From Isoperla grammatica (Eukaryota; Arthropoda; Insecta; Plecoptera; Perlodidae): DNA of 64,000 bases. The stretch lies in NCBI GenBank assembly GCA_945910005.1, contig OX246741.1, positions 11,270,669-11,334,668 on the forward strand, in the 5' to 3' direction. Positions 50,001-62,000 of this stretch are shown here, in pieces. The translations under genes were made by a program, and so were the position numbers. How positions within the stretch are numbered: position 1 is the first letter of the stretch; each line of letters opens with the position of its first letter. The notes below the pieces were generated by a model that was given only the letters and a program-made list of their open reading frames with translations, searched no databases and was not told the DNA's origin.

Positions 50001-53000
50001 GCCAGCACGCCAGCCAGCCACCCCTGCTTGTCCTAATGGATATATTCATAAACAGAGTTCTTACAGCCGCGATATCTCTACGGGGAATTCTCGTTTAGTT
50101 GGGGAAATGATTACATTGCGCTTTTAATCACAGTCTCGATGAAAATAAGAAGGAACCCCCCCCCCTTCCCCCTCTTGTTGAGTATGCAGAGGTAAAGTCG
50201 TCCAGGGAGGTAAACACGGGTTAAGGTCGTGGTGGTGCTCCCGCACAGAACAATGTTAGAATGATGATAATTATCATAATTTTGGAGTTTTATTCATCAT
50301 CATTTGGAAGATCAGCTTGATGATAGTGACGACATCAGCCTTATCAGATACATCACAGATCACCGTGGTCGTCATACGGGGAAGGGGGGCGTCCAGATCG
50401 CAAAGACTATGACTGAGAATGAAAAGAGAGTACAAGTAAAGCAAAGTAAAGTAAAGTATTTATTAACTGTATAATGTTTCTATTTTTAGTGCTATGCTAC
50501 TTGTTACTTGTTACTATCACACGATTGTGTTATTTTATAATAAGATTATATTTGTACGACACTTGATGCCTTTTTACTGACTTGCGCCGAGTAGGGAATC
50601 ATCAACGTCAAATCGATATTGAAAGTTTCTTTTAGGTTTCGGACAGTATTGTACCACAGACAACCAATTGTAGCAATTATTTATCTGTGACTGTACTATC
50701 GAATAAATCTGTACTTACGAAAACAGGAACAAAACAGCGTCCCGGTGAACAGTTGCCCTGATAACGGTCGGTACTGTCCCGCTAAAAAAGGGGACAAATC
50801 CGACACGACATAGAAAAATACTCACTCATTGATTTTATTCCCAAAGTAAATAATCTTAAGAAATGTCCCCTCGTCTCCCGCGCGTCGAGATGGACTAATT
50901 AGTGATCCGATCTTGATTGGCTCCATTGTGAACGCGCGACGCGTTCGGAAACAATATTAATCAAATGAGCAGCAAGAGCTGAGAGAAAAATGGGCATCAG
51001 TACCGAGAGATATCTTACTTCCCTGTGAACCTGACCCCCTGAGGTTCCAGTGCCGGTAAGAATATCCCAGACTAATGACAACCACCCACCATTGTGACAT
51101 TTCCCCTTAAAAGTATATATAGAACGGAAAACAACGAGCGTATTACATTATGTTCTTCAAATTCTTAATTTTTTTCTAATGGGGAGGCGTAGCAAGTGCA
51201 CAGAGAGCGTTGCGAGCGATCCGGCCAACAGTTCTGAATACTGGATACACACAACTTTCATCAATAAGAAGTTCCAAGTCACGTAAAAAGTATTTGACTT
51301 CTTTGGAATCTACGTATATTTTTCCAATAATAATTAGTGCACTGCCTTCTAGAGGTGTTTTCGGTGACTTCTAGCAGGCAGAGCTCAGTGGCCGGAACGC
51401 TCGAAGCGCTGCAGTGTAGTCGTTTGTTGTACGCCTCCCCATTTTCAGAATTGATCTAGAAAGCCGTGATTTGCTCTATCTAAGCAAATAATTTAAGGGT
51501 TCTTGATAGCTGTTGTTAAGGTGAATTTTTCACTGTTATGCATTGTTGTCATTAAAGATCTAAAAGGCCGTGATTAGCTCTATCTAAGGGTCCTAGATCA
51601 ATTCTGAAAAACGTCTATTGCTTGCATAAAATCTGATCATATTGTTAAATAGCTAATTACTGATTGCTTAGGCCCGGTATTATAACGCCCGGCTAAACGT
51701 TTAGCACTGGGCTAACTTGTTTTTTCCTATGAAACCGCGCTTAGGGTTGGTGGTTGCCATGGAGAAAACAAGTAAGCGGTGGGCTAAATATTTAGCCGGG
51801 CGTTATAATACCAGCCCTTAGTACTTTTGAGCATATTGTTTAACGACTCACTGAACAACTACGTCATACAGCGTCAGCCGAATCAGATCCATCGTACATC
51901 TGTGGAGTGGTCACAAGGAAAGTCCAGTTAGTGATGGGGTTTAGGGGGGTGAACGCGTGGTGGCCGTGCAGGCCGCAAAGAGGGCCGGCAAATATGACGA
52001 AATCTATGAAAGTAGAAAGGGAAGGAATAAGCAAGACAATGAAGATGATGAGATAAGAATAGATCAAAGATATCACGATAAATAATAAATTAAATAATAT
52101 CATTTAGTATGAGTTACAACAGTTGGTAACTGCCTTGTATCTCAGTTCGTGACGTCACTGATGAGTTACAACAGTTGGTAGCGGCCGAGTAACTCAGTTC
52201 GTGACGTCACTGGAAGTTGTCTACCGCCTGTTGAGGCTGCGTAAGAGATTAGGCCGAGCGTGGGTTCGAATCCCACATCCGCAAGTCTAGTGACGTCATC
52301 TCCACGTGGCAATGCTGTTAAAGGTATCTCACACCAAGAAGTAAGATAGTGTCAGGGGAGTCAAGACCGCCCACAATTAGTTTCCAACTTAACAAGCGCG
52401 AATCACTTGCGTTTTTCCCCATTATCTAGTACAATTTGGTTGCGTTAAGTTCTTTGACGGAAACCTGCTTGCACGTTTTCTTGTATGTTACCGTCAAAAA
52501 ACTTACCGCAACCAAATTGTACTAGATAATCAGGAAAAACGTTAGTGATTCGAGCTTGCTAAGTTGGACACTAAATGTGGGCGGTCCGGATACTATCTTA
52601 CTTCTAGCTGTGAGCGACCTATAGCCACGTGAAGGTGGCAACACTGCCTGTCCAGCTATACCAACACTATTCACTTCAATTTCACTGGATTTGTCAATAT
52701 ACTCGCTTTGTTAACATTGCTTTGAAATGAGTTTACTAATAGTGTTGTTGTTATTGTTTAAATTACCACTCGTACATTCGCCGAGGTGAATAAATCAAGG
52801 CTATCAAAACATATTCGGGTTAGTTCGTGAGTTGTCGTGTGATCCTAGCAATGACCAGATTCAATGTTGTCTGCTGTTGGTTTTTTATTGTATTGCCTAT
52901 TGAAACTTCAATTTTTTTTAGAGAGAGTGATTCATTGATTTAGGTATTTTATTTATGGCAGAATTAAGTCCAGTGAGGCCTTATCTTCCATCAAATTAAA

Positions 53001-53252
53001 AAAAAAAAATCGAGAGAGATTGATTGATTGAGTGATTGATTTCGGTCTTTATTATGGGCGGGATTAAGGCCAGTGAGGCCTTTTCTTACATCCAACCGGT
53101 AATAATACAGTAAATAATAACAATTTGATAATATGCATTTGACAATGACATGAATTAATTTAGGAACATGGAAATACACAATACAAATAATAAATGAAAT
53201 GGAATGGAATAAATTATCACTAAAATGAAATGAGTATGACAATATGACATGA

Positions 53253-53283
<31 letters not shown>

Positions 53284-56200
53284 CATCCATTCAATGACAG
53301 GTCCTAGACAGAGAGGATATTGAAATAAACAAGCTTGACATGTATTATTGGCTTCGCTAAACATGCTCTAGATTTAGCGTAAGCTTATTTCAAAGCTAGA
53401 ACTTACAAAGAGTCTATCTATTATTTATATTTTAAACTATATTCGAACCCCTGTCTCCCACCTGGCTGTGTGAGGGGGCTAGTTATCGATCTCAGGCACT
53501 TGTTGCTTCAGTGAGGGAGTTATTACATGCTTGTGCGGGGGGGGGGGGTAATGGATCCTCTTGTTAGGACTGGGATTAGAGATTTGTCTGGTCGCTTTAG
53601 TCCACAAATAGGCGGACTTGTTGACTAAAGCAGAGCTTACATAGCCGGTTTCATTGAAGTAGTATTTAAGTGGAAGTTAAATTTGAAGCGCATGTTAGTC
53701 CTAAAAAATGAATGTTTCGTGTAGCTAAAGCATTGTCTATTGTTGTACTTCGGTATGGTGATGAATACGAGCGCCAGTTTTAGGTTTACTATTAAATAAC
53801 TAACTAATTAAACTTATTTACATTAGTTGGCATGAAAAGTAACCAAATACGACCAGAATTAAATTTGAAGATTACTTCTAAGTGGCAATAAATATCTGAT
53901 ATTATTTCACTCATTTTACTATCATTGTCATCTTTATTTACAAGAACAAACGGACACTGTATCAGCATAATAAGTACCAGTAGTAATGAGAATGTGTGTA
54001 TGAATTATGAAAGTATTTAATTTAAAATCATTATTTCTTGTAGCTCCACATAACCTGTACATCCCGTCTATTTAAGACAATTTTCCAATATCCAATCCAA
54101 CGATATATATTTCTTAAAATTTGGAGCCAATTAGGTGGTAAAACATATTAACTAACAACTAATACAACTGGGTTTAAAACAACTTTGGATTTAGATTTCA
54201 TTTGTGGAATCAGGCCTGATAATAATACAAACGTATTCACCTGTAAAATTGGAATAGACAATACCTAACTAACATCAAGCGAATTCTATATATTTAAAAA
54301 TCATTTTCGAGTATTAAAATGCATAATTTACGATTTGACAAGATACATTTGATCGTAAGGCGTAGAGAAGTAACTCGATCATCAATTGAAACCTCAGACC
54401 GCTTCTCGATGAATGTCCGTCTTGATTTGTATCCAATGAATTAATGCGTGGAATGTGGAGGTCGCAGGTCAATGATATCTCGGACAATATCTGCATCGCA
54501 CACGCTGATGTTTAACACAAAGACTGGTGGGGAACGAACCCGCACCCCTTGGCACCGAGTGTGAGTTCTCGACAATAAATGTAATTTACAGATTTGTGTT
54601 CATTGTCTATTATTATTCATTCATTGTGAATTCATTGTGTATTATTGTGTATTATTGTGTATTATTGTGAAATATCGATCTTTGATTGGTTATCGCTCAC
54701 TCGCCGATGGTGTTCGGAGCCCACAGGGTTGGTTAAGACGCTTTAAATTGAAGTCTCCCACTGCAAATCAGTTTCATTACTGAGTGGGTAGACTCTAAAT
54801 GTGAATTTATTTATTTATTTATTTATTTATGTACTGTCTATCATGTACTGTATCACCTTAAAAGGGTTGGATGGAAGATAAGGTTACGCTAGCCTTAATC
54901 CCGCCTTTTAATAAAAGACCTTCATTAATCAATCAATCAATCATTCTGTTATAACAAGTGGTTTTCTTCCTAGGACATTATACTATTTCTTAGGCGAAGT
55001 GGGTCATTGCTATGACGGTTCCAAAAGTCACCGTTTACGTAGGGGATGCCAGTATCACAGATGGAGATATGGACATAATACAATTTTGCCCTATCTGGGG
55101 ATCAAACCCAGAACCGTTCGTATCAGAGCCATAAACTGACATCACAAGGCAAATAATCGCAAACCTACGTATTCATATATTATTTAAATCAATTTAAGGC
55201 TGAAGTTAAAAGTCTAACCAAGAATCGCACCCGAGAGGCCGAAACCTTCTGCATTGGACGTAATAATAATAATAATTTTTCGTAGGAATACCCGTTATAG
55301 GGTGCACACCAGCTTTACCTAATGTGCCCCTCTTCAGGTGACTAACTAGGTTATTAGGGTGTTTGGATAACTGGAGAGGAATGTCCGAGGGCTGTTAGTA
55401 GGACTCAATCCCAGCATTCGCCTTTACGACTGAGGAAAACCTCGGAAAAAACCTTCAGTCAGGACTGCCGGTGGCCGGAATCGAACCGGCGACCTCCCGA
55501 ATTAGAGTCTTGCGTCTTACCGCTGAGCCACCTCTATTGGTATTGGACGTAGGAATAAACCCACAACACCAACGAGGCAAACACAGCTACAGGGTGGTCT
55601 TCCTTGTATTCTAACACGTTGTTGACTTGTCTGTACATCAGACTATCGACCAATTAGATTCAATTGTCCGCATGGGTGACGACCGAACGCAGAACAACTT
55701 GCATCGCGCTCAACTATACAGAAATTAACTTAGAAATTTGCACAAATTGACTCCACCACCAGTCGAGATTATAAATTAATTCATGCCCGAATGCATTGAT
55801 GTTTTTGGTATAACGAGAAACGCAAACACGACATAATGTTACGACAAGATGTTCGACTAAGTGAATAAGGTGGGACTAAACTGAGATGTGAAGACCTCGG
55901 TAAACCTGCTAATTTGAGGGGAGAAACACTTGGCAGAAACAAGACACTTGGGGTGAGATGATGGATGAGGGTTGAACCAGAAACACACGGGAATCATGTC
56001 TTGAAAACTTATTTCGTTGCATTACATTATGTGTTCGTCAAGTTTCCAAGTTGATTACACACACAGACATTTTTCAAATATTTTCAGGTGATAACATGTT
56101 ATATTCTCTGTCCCGATTCAAGATACACGCCGGCAAAATGAGAACTAAAAGGAACTGTTTCTTATTGTTGGAGACTTATGCTGTCAATCATCCCCTTTAT

Positions 56201-58997
56201 TTGGCAAACCACTTAGCTTCTAACATAGTAAAGACAGCTCCAAACCACATGACCCGTCGAAACAAGAGATAATTATGGTCGACCCTTTGAAAAGGGACAG
56301 AATCCTGAGCCCCCGTCTTCCTAGCCCCCGTCTTCCTATTGTCAAGTGGGTATTTTTCTTATTTGAATAGATATTATTGATGGTCACTATTTCTTAAAAC
56401 TGTGCACCCTTCCTGGTGACAAGCTTGACGTTTACAACCTTGCACAGTGAGCGGGAAATAAGCCGCCCTTTGAGGAGTCCTCTTTACCGGCGTGCATCTT
56501 GGATAGAGACGAACTTTAGATTGAAATTGTTTTCTTATAAACTTCACTCCAAACAAAACAGCCCTCTAACCTCTAGTTTGTGTTACAGAGGCGGCGGTGA
56601 ACGTACTGTCGGCTACCAAGGTGTACGAGATGCCTCTGGGTGTAACGCGGACTACGGGTATCTGCAGTGGCGACAACGCCTACAGACTGAGCGAGAGGTC
56701 GCTACTCACAGTCAACACAGCTCAACTCTTCCCCAATGGCTTCCCGTCAGACTTCTCATTACTGCTCACCGCTAGACCGTCGCAAGGTATGTAAACTGGT
56801 CCCAACGTATAACTACTCTCATTTACCAACGTATAGTTGAGAAACTGTAAGAATGACGGCCCTCTCCTTATCCCCTCCTCTGCAACCCGACCCCCCCCCC
56901 CCTCAACTCCGTGAAACAACAAACTGAACAACTGAAACAAACTGATTTTCAGTTATGTATTTCATTTACTCAGGTTGTCACGGAGTTGAATGGGGTCGGG
57001 TAGCTGTGGAGGGGATATGGAGAGGGCCGTCAATCTTACAGTTTCTCAACTTTATCGACATCGCCCGAAACACTAGTTTTGATGGTTTGGAAGCATTTCT
57101 CATCAACTGATCGACAGTCCTGATTAGTGGAGAAACCTATATGACTAGTCCTTTAGTTAAGACGTAAAACCGATGTTCCCCTAAGTACTTATAGTGATTA
57201 GACCACGTGCCAGTTGACCAGGCTTCATCCCCTTCTTCATCCTCATTCATCAATCACCATATATTACATTTTCACTAGTATGACCTTGGCACTGTTGCAA
57301 ATATAGAATCAAATCAATCATATCCAATCAATTATCGGTGGACATATTGTTTACAAAAATAGCCCAGTCCCATTGTTACAATTTCTGCCGCTAGAATGCG
57401 TTGGTGTGATTGACGATGCCGAATACTACTCGAGTGTTTAGAGACAGATATATTATATTGAACCACCAGCAGCAATTGTGCCATTAACCTGATCCCCTAA
57501 GCCGGCTCGCTCTCAATGATTAAAATGTGTTTATTACCTACTGTAGCAGACGGACATACAGACAGACAGACATACAGACACACACGCGTGATAAACCGTT
57601 ATCCATTCCGCTCTTCGCTTGATTGAGTTGAGTTCCGGATCGTATAATTCCCAGGCCAAGACGTACGTTATCATAGTACGCTGAGGTGTATATTACCGTG
57701 CAATTGTGTGATAGATCTTTGCGATAAGTACCTATCCATAAACATGCTGGCTAAGACTACGATCATGAATGAAATGAAATTAGTTTAATTCGATCATAAT
57801 TAGCCGGACCGCCTAGAAACAGAACAATGTGATGAAAAAGTTCGATGAATTTTATAGATTTTAACATTTTCGTTTAGTACAAGCTCACAAAAGGATGAAG
57901 TTGTACGTAGTGATGGCGGTTTGTGACACTAAATATTGATGTTATTATCAAGAATGGACCATGCTTGACCATGCTATGCCATGAATGATTGGAGGCGTCA
58001 TTTTATTTATTTATTTCTTGTCTTTGAGTACTTAGTTTGAAAGCAGGCGCACTACTGCGCACAGAAGCACACATTGTACATCTTCACTTGCAGAGTGGCG
58101 TAGTCTTCCAACTGATGCATTCCCTGTGAATTGATTTGATAATCGTTGCCAGTCTAAACGGGTATTCTATGTTTGCTTCAACTTTTTCATTCAACTAGAT
58201 GAAAACAATCTTTGAATGGCAAATTTAACCATGTAGAATGTATGCTTTGATGCAAAAATATCTGTGCCAATCTGTTATGGTGGCTATTATAGTTTCTTTT
58301 TCTTTATTTAATTTTATAGTACATTTGTTACAGTTGTGAAATAAGCCCCCAAGCCAGCAGCTTTTCTGCAGGCTTCGGTTGATTAAATTCACTCACAGAA
58401 CGCAAAGTAGTGCGCGATAAAAATATACATTTAATTTCCACAGATAAGCACAGCTTATAAGCTTATTGGCGACCAAATCAATTAGTGACCTACATTTGAA
58501 ATGTCTATCTACATAGAATATCAGTTAAATATGCTTTTTGAGATATTCTTTTTCATCCACACATTCGCAAATTTTCACTATCTCGACTATACGAATATTT
58601 GTTCGAATTACTATTTTTAAGATTTTCTGGTCGAGATTGAGGGAAATGAGGGTATTATTATATGGAAATTTTCCGTTTACAGGGTATAGTGAAACTCATA
58701 TTTGAGACAATTAAAGAAGCCGTATTAATACTGTGCGATTACAGTTTACACTTTAGAGAGAGGTTCACAGTCCGTTCTTTTGTCAGTAGGTAGTAAACAC
58801 ACACAGTACAGTAGTATGTCATATGTCAATCCAGTAGAATCTAAAAAGATGCCTTTCTGTTATGTTGAATTTCTGTTCTGAAATTTGTTGAGCAGTTGTC
58901 AAGAGTTGAATTTCATGTCAAGTCTCCCATTCCATTTCAACAATTCCAGTTCACAATTCCAGTAGTTTGTTATTAACGACGAAGAAAATAGTGTAGT

Positions 58998-59028
<31 letters not shown>

Positions 59029-62000
59029 GTGTAGACGTGGACCACGCTGCCCTGTTCACCGTGTACAGCGACAACGGCGACGAGCAACTCTCAGTCTCCC
59101 TGGGCGATGACGTCACGCTCTTCTACGAAGACTCCGAGGGAAGACCGGCCGCCGACAACACCCTCAGCTTCGGGGCTAACATCAGCGACGGACAGTGAGT
59201 GTATAGTTGTCCCAACGAAAGTATTCTGATGCTTTCGACACAGTCGAGTTCAAGGTGACAACTTAATGTTCTACTTCGCTAATTCCTACCATCTAATCTA
59301 AACAGGTCCATTGGGGATAATTTAAGACCTTCCGTTGGTTACCTGTAACGGTGGGTGTGGCCAAACCGCCTATGCAGTCGATTAAGCCGAACCGTGCATT
59401 TACGAATGTGTGATAGAACGCCACGCTAGGTATCTGCTGGTTTTCTTTCAAATGGCACGGTTGACAGGGGCCAGTAGACAATGACCTGAGATCGGTATGC
59501 GAATACTTTTGTTGGGACTAGTATACATTGCGATCATCTCAAGGTGTAATTAAGCATGACACTACTAGCGTTGGGGCAGCTTTTGAGGGGTCTACTTATT
59601 CTTACAGTCAACGTACACTAGAAGGCTACAAGCAGAAAGTAAACACGCACGAATCATGATCCATACTATCGTGCGCTGTCATCCTCGTAGGCTACTTGCA
59701 TTCTGCTATTATTGCCAACTTGCCTATATTGAGTGGTACGACGGACTATAGACGGACAACTACAGCCGTTGGGTTTCTACCCTTCAATATACACTCAACA
59801 GTTATAGCTCCAACACATGTCAAATAATAAGGGGGGGGGGGCAGGGAGAGACAATCAATGGGCGCTGAAACTTGATCCAGCCCTGAGAAGGAGCGTCATT
59901 GGTCAGTGTGGTGGTTAAGTTGTCTCAGGTCATTCCACCGTCATAGCTGTAACTTTCTCAGAGAGACGGTCGTTCAAAGCAGTCTATTTCAACGGAACTC
60001 GATGCCGTTTCCGTACACAGACGCGCTGGACCTCGATTCTGTAACTCTATCGAATAATTTTGGACAGAAATTACATACATTTCCGCCGAGATAAGATTGT
60101 TCTCGGCGGAAATGGATGTTATTTCGGTACGAAATTGATTCTGTAGAGTGACCGAATAGGTGCCAGATAGTATCATTACAATATTGGATGCACAGAACGA
60201 GGTTGCTATTTTGTCACATATGTCAATTAACTATTTCCAGGTGGCATCGCGTGGCCTTCAGCGTGAAGGGCGACGCGGCAACGATGATCCTAGACTGCGA
60301 CAAACAGATCACCCGAGCTCTGCCCCGGGACGTCGGCTCCAAGATAAACACGGCCGGTATCATCATCATAGGGCAGCAACTCTTGGACGAGAGCTTCTAC
60401 ACGGTAAGTTTTACGTTTCCATCATCCGGTGTTGTTCTAGCGTTATTGGACACCACCCGAATCTCGTATCGGTTTCTTTTATCCCTGGCTTAACGACAAC
60501 CCAGACAAAGATGAGTTATATCTCCACCTCTGTGCAAACTTTAAATCTCAAATCGAATCTATTTTTGGTAAAATAAACTTTCTTTAATCATCAATACAAC
60601 AGTTTTTTGGATTGCAATTTAGGTTTAGACCATGCACTTCCCCAGTTTTCCCCAAATACCCTTTAGCAGCACTTTGGTCAATACCTGCGGAAAAGATTTA
60701 CCTCGGGCGATAAAGGGTTTAGCTCCAAACACTTTGTGTGAAACGTTTATCATGTTACTTCGCCGTACTTGTGTCAGGTCACGTGAGCAATATCCTCCAT
60801 CTTGGTTTACAGGGCGACGTCCAGCTCCTGATGATCGCGCCCCGGCCTGACGCCGCCTACGAGATGTGCGAGAGTTACTCCCCGCGTTGCGACGCCGGCG
60901 GCGGCGGTGGCGGCGTCGCGTTCACGGCGTCCTCCAGTGGCGTCGCCGGCCGGCCCAACGGAGGGGGCACGGTCAACGACGTGGGCGACGAGGACGAAGA
61001 GGACGGCGAAGAGGACGGCGATGAGGACGAAGCCACGGAGTTTGACGAGATTCCGGTCACCACTACGGCGCCCCTACCCAATACGACGACCTATGTAAGA
61101 TACACGTTACCGATACACAAACATGTCGGCCAAAGAACACAATGTATTTGTGTGTTTATTCGAATATAGTAATCCCATTTTAATTCAAATCAGAAGGGAC
61201 TTTAACAGCGCTGAATGTCATAAAAGAAATTCACGTATGAGTCTTGTGAGTGACTTTTTTGCTCCCAAAAATTATGATTTTTATTGTGATTGCTACACAC
61301 AATTAAAATTAAAAAATAAAAACAATCACAACGCTTTCTATCCGGCTCGATTAGTCCGGTGTGTGAGTGAAACATTATGTTCTAATGACGACTTAAGTTG
61401 GTAGCACTGAATCCATCACGTGACGCGTGCATGTGACGTGAGTAAACACGTTAAAACCACGTGCACGTAGACACGCAGCTGAATTTGAATTTGAAACGCG
61501 TCGGTTGTATAATGAATATGGTAGTGGAAATTTCAAACAGATAATCGGAGTGTGTTTTAATTGATTCGTGCCAACGAGGTTTCACACGCCGAGTGATGCA
61601 TGATGGATGCAGCTTTCGATGCGAGGACACATCAAAGCGAGGGGTTTAGTGCTAAAATGCATGTCACCGTCCATCGTGGTCATATTTGTTTAGTTAAGCG
61701 AAGCGCGGCTAACATTAAAATAGAGGTCATTAAAGAGCTAATTACTATGGTGATTATTACAATACAAAGAAATCATTTTATGATGGGAAGTCACGGACAA
61801 AAGTAGACATAAAATGAACTTATCTGTTTTTCTTGTCTATGCACTCAGTTACAATAACTGATTTTTAGTGGAGGACCTGGCTCTATTTTGTTTGTTGCCA
61901 TGAAAGGTCTAATGTTGCCGTTTCCATATACAACAGTTAAAATACAGATAGATTAAAATTAATGCAACTTAAAAAAAAGGTTAAACGAACGCCAGCCCGC

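Larger units (their letters stand above)
44065..56588 (+). other. Collagen intron 1 (12.5 kb), repeats only
   Basis: Holds G-runs (44194-44214, 44377-44388, 47383-47398, 48427-48436, 53537-53548), the 99-bp array (44535-45945), the 25-bp array (48722-49082), MITEs (51442-51614, 51671-51817, 52337-52605), a tRNA-Leu-like relic, LINE 3' ends (52925-53105, 54862-54945) and SINE copy C (55263-55541). No exon that could add to the collagen was seen, and the flanking phases match without one. Confidence 0.65.

Noticed and set aside
52181..52283. Functional tRNA-Leu gene
   Set aside because: Good T arm, but the halves are separated by extra sequence and the acceptor stem does not pair.
56374..56940. 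Open frames on both strands around collagen exon 2
   Set aside because: They run across clear splice sites; only the 56589-56786 exon in the TSPN frame is supported.
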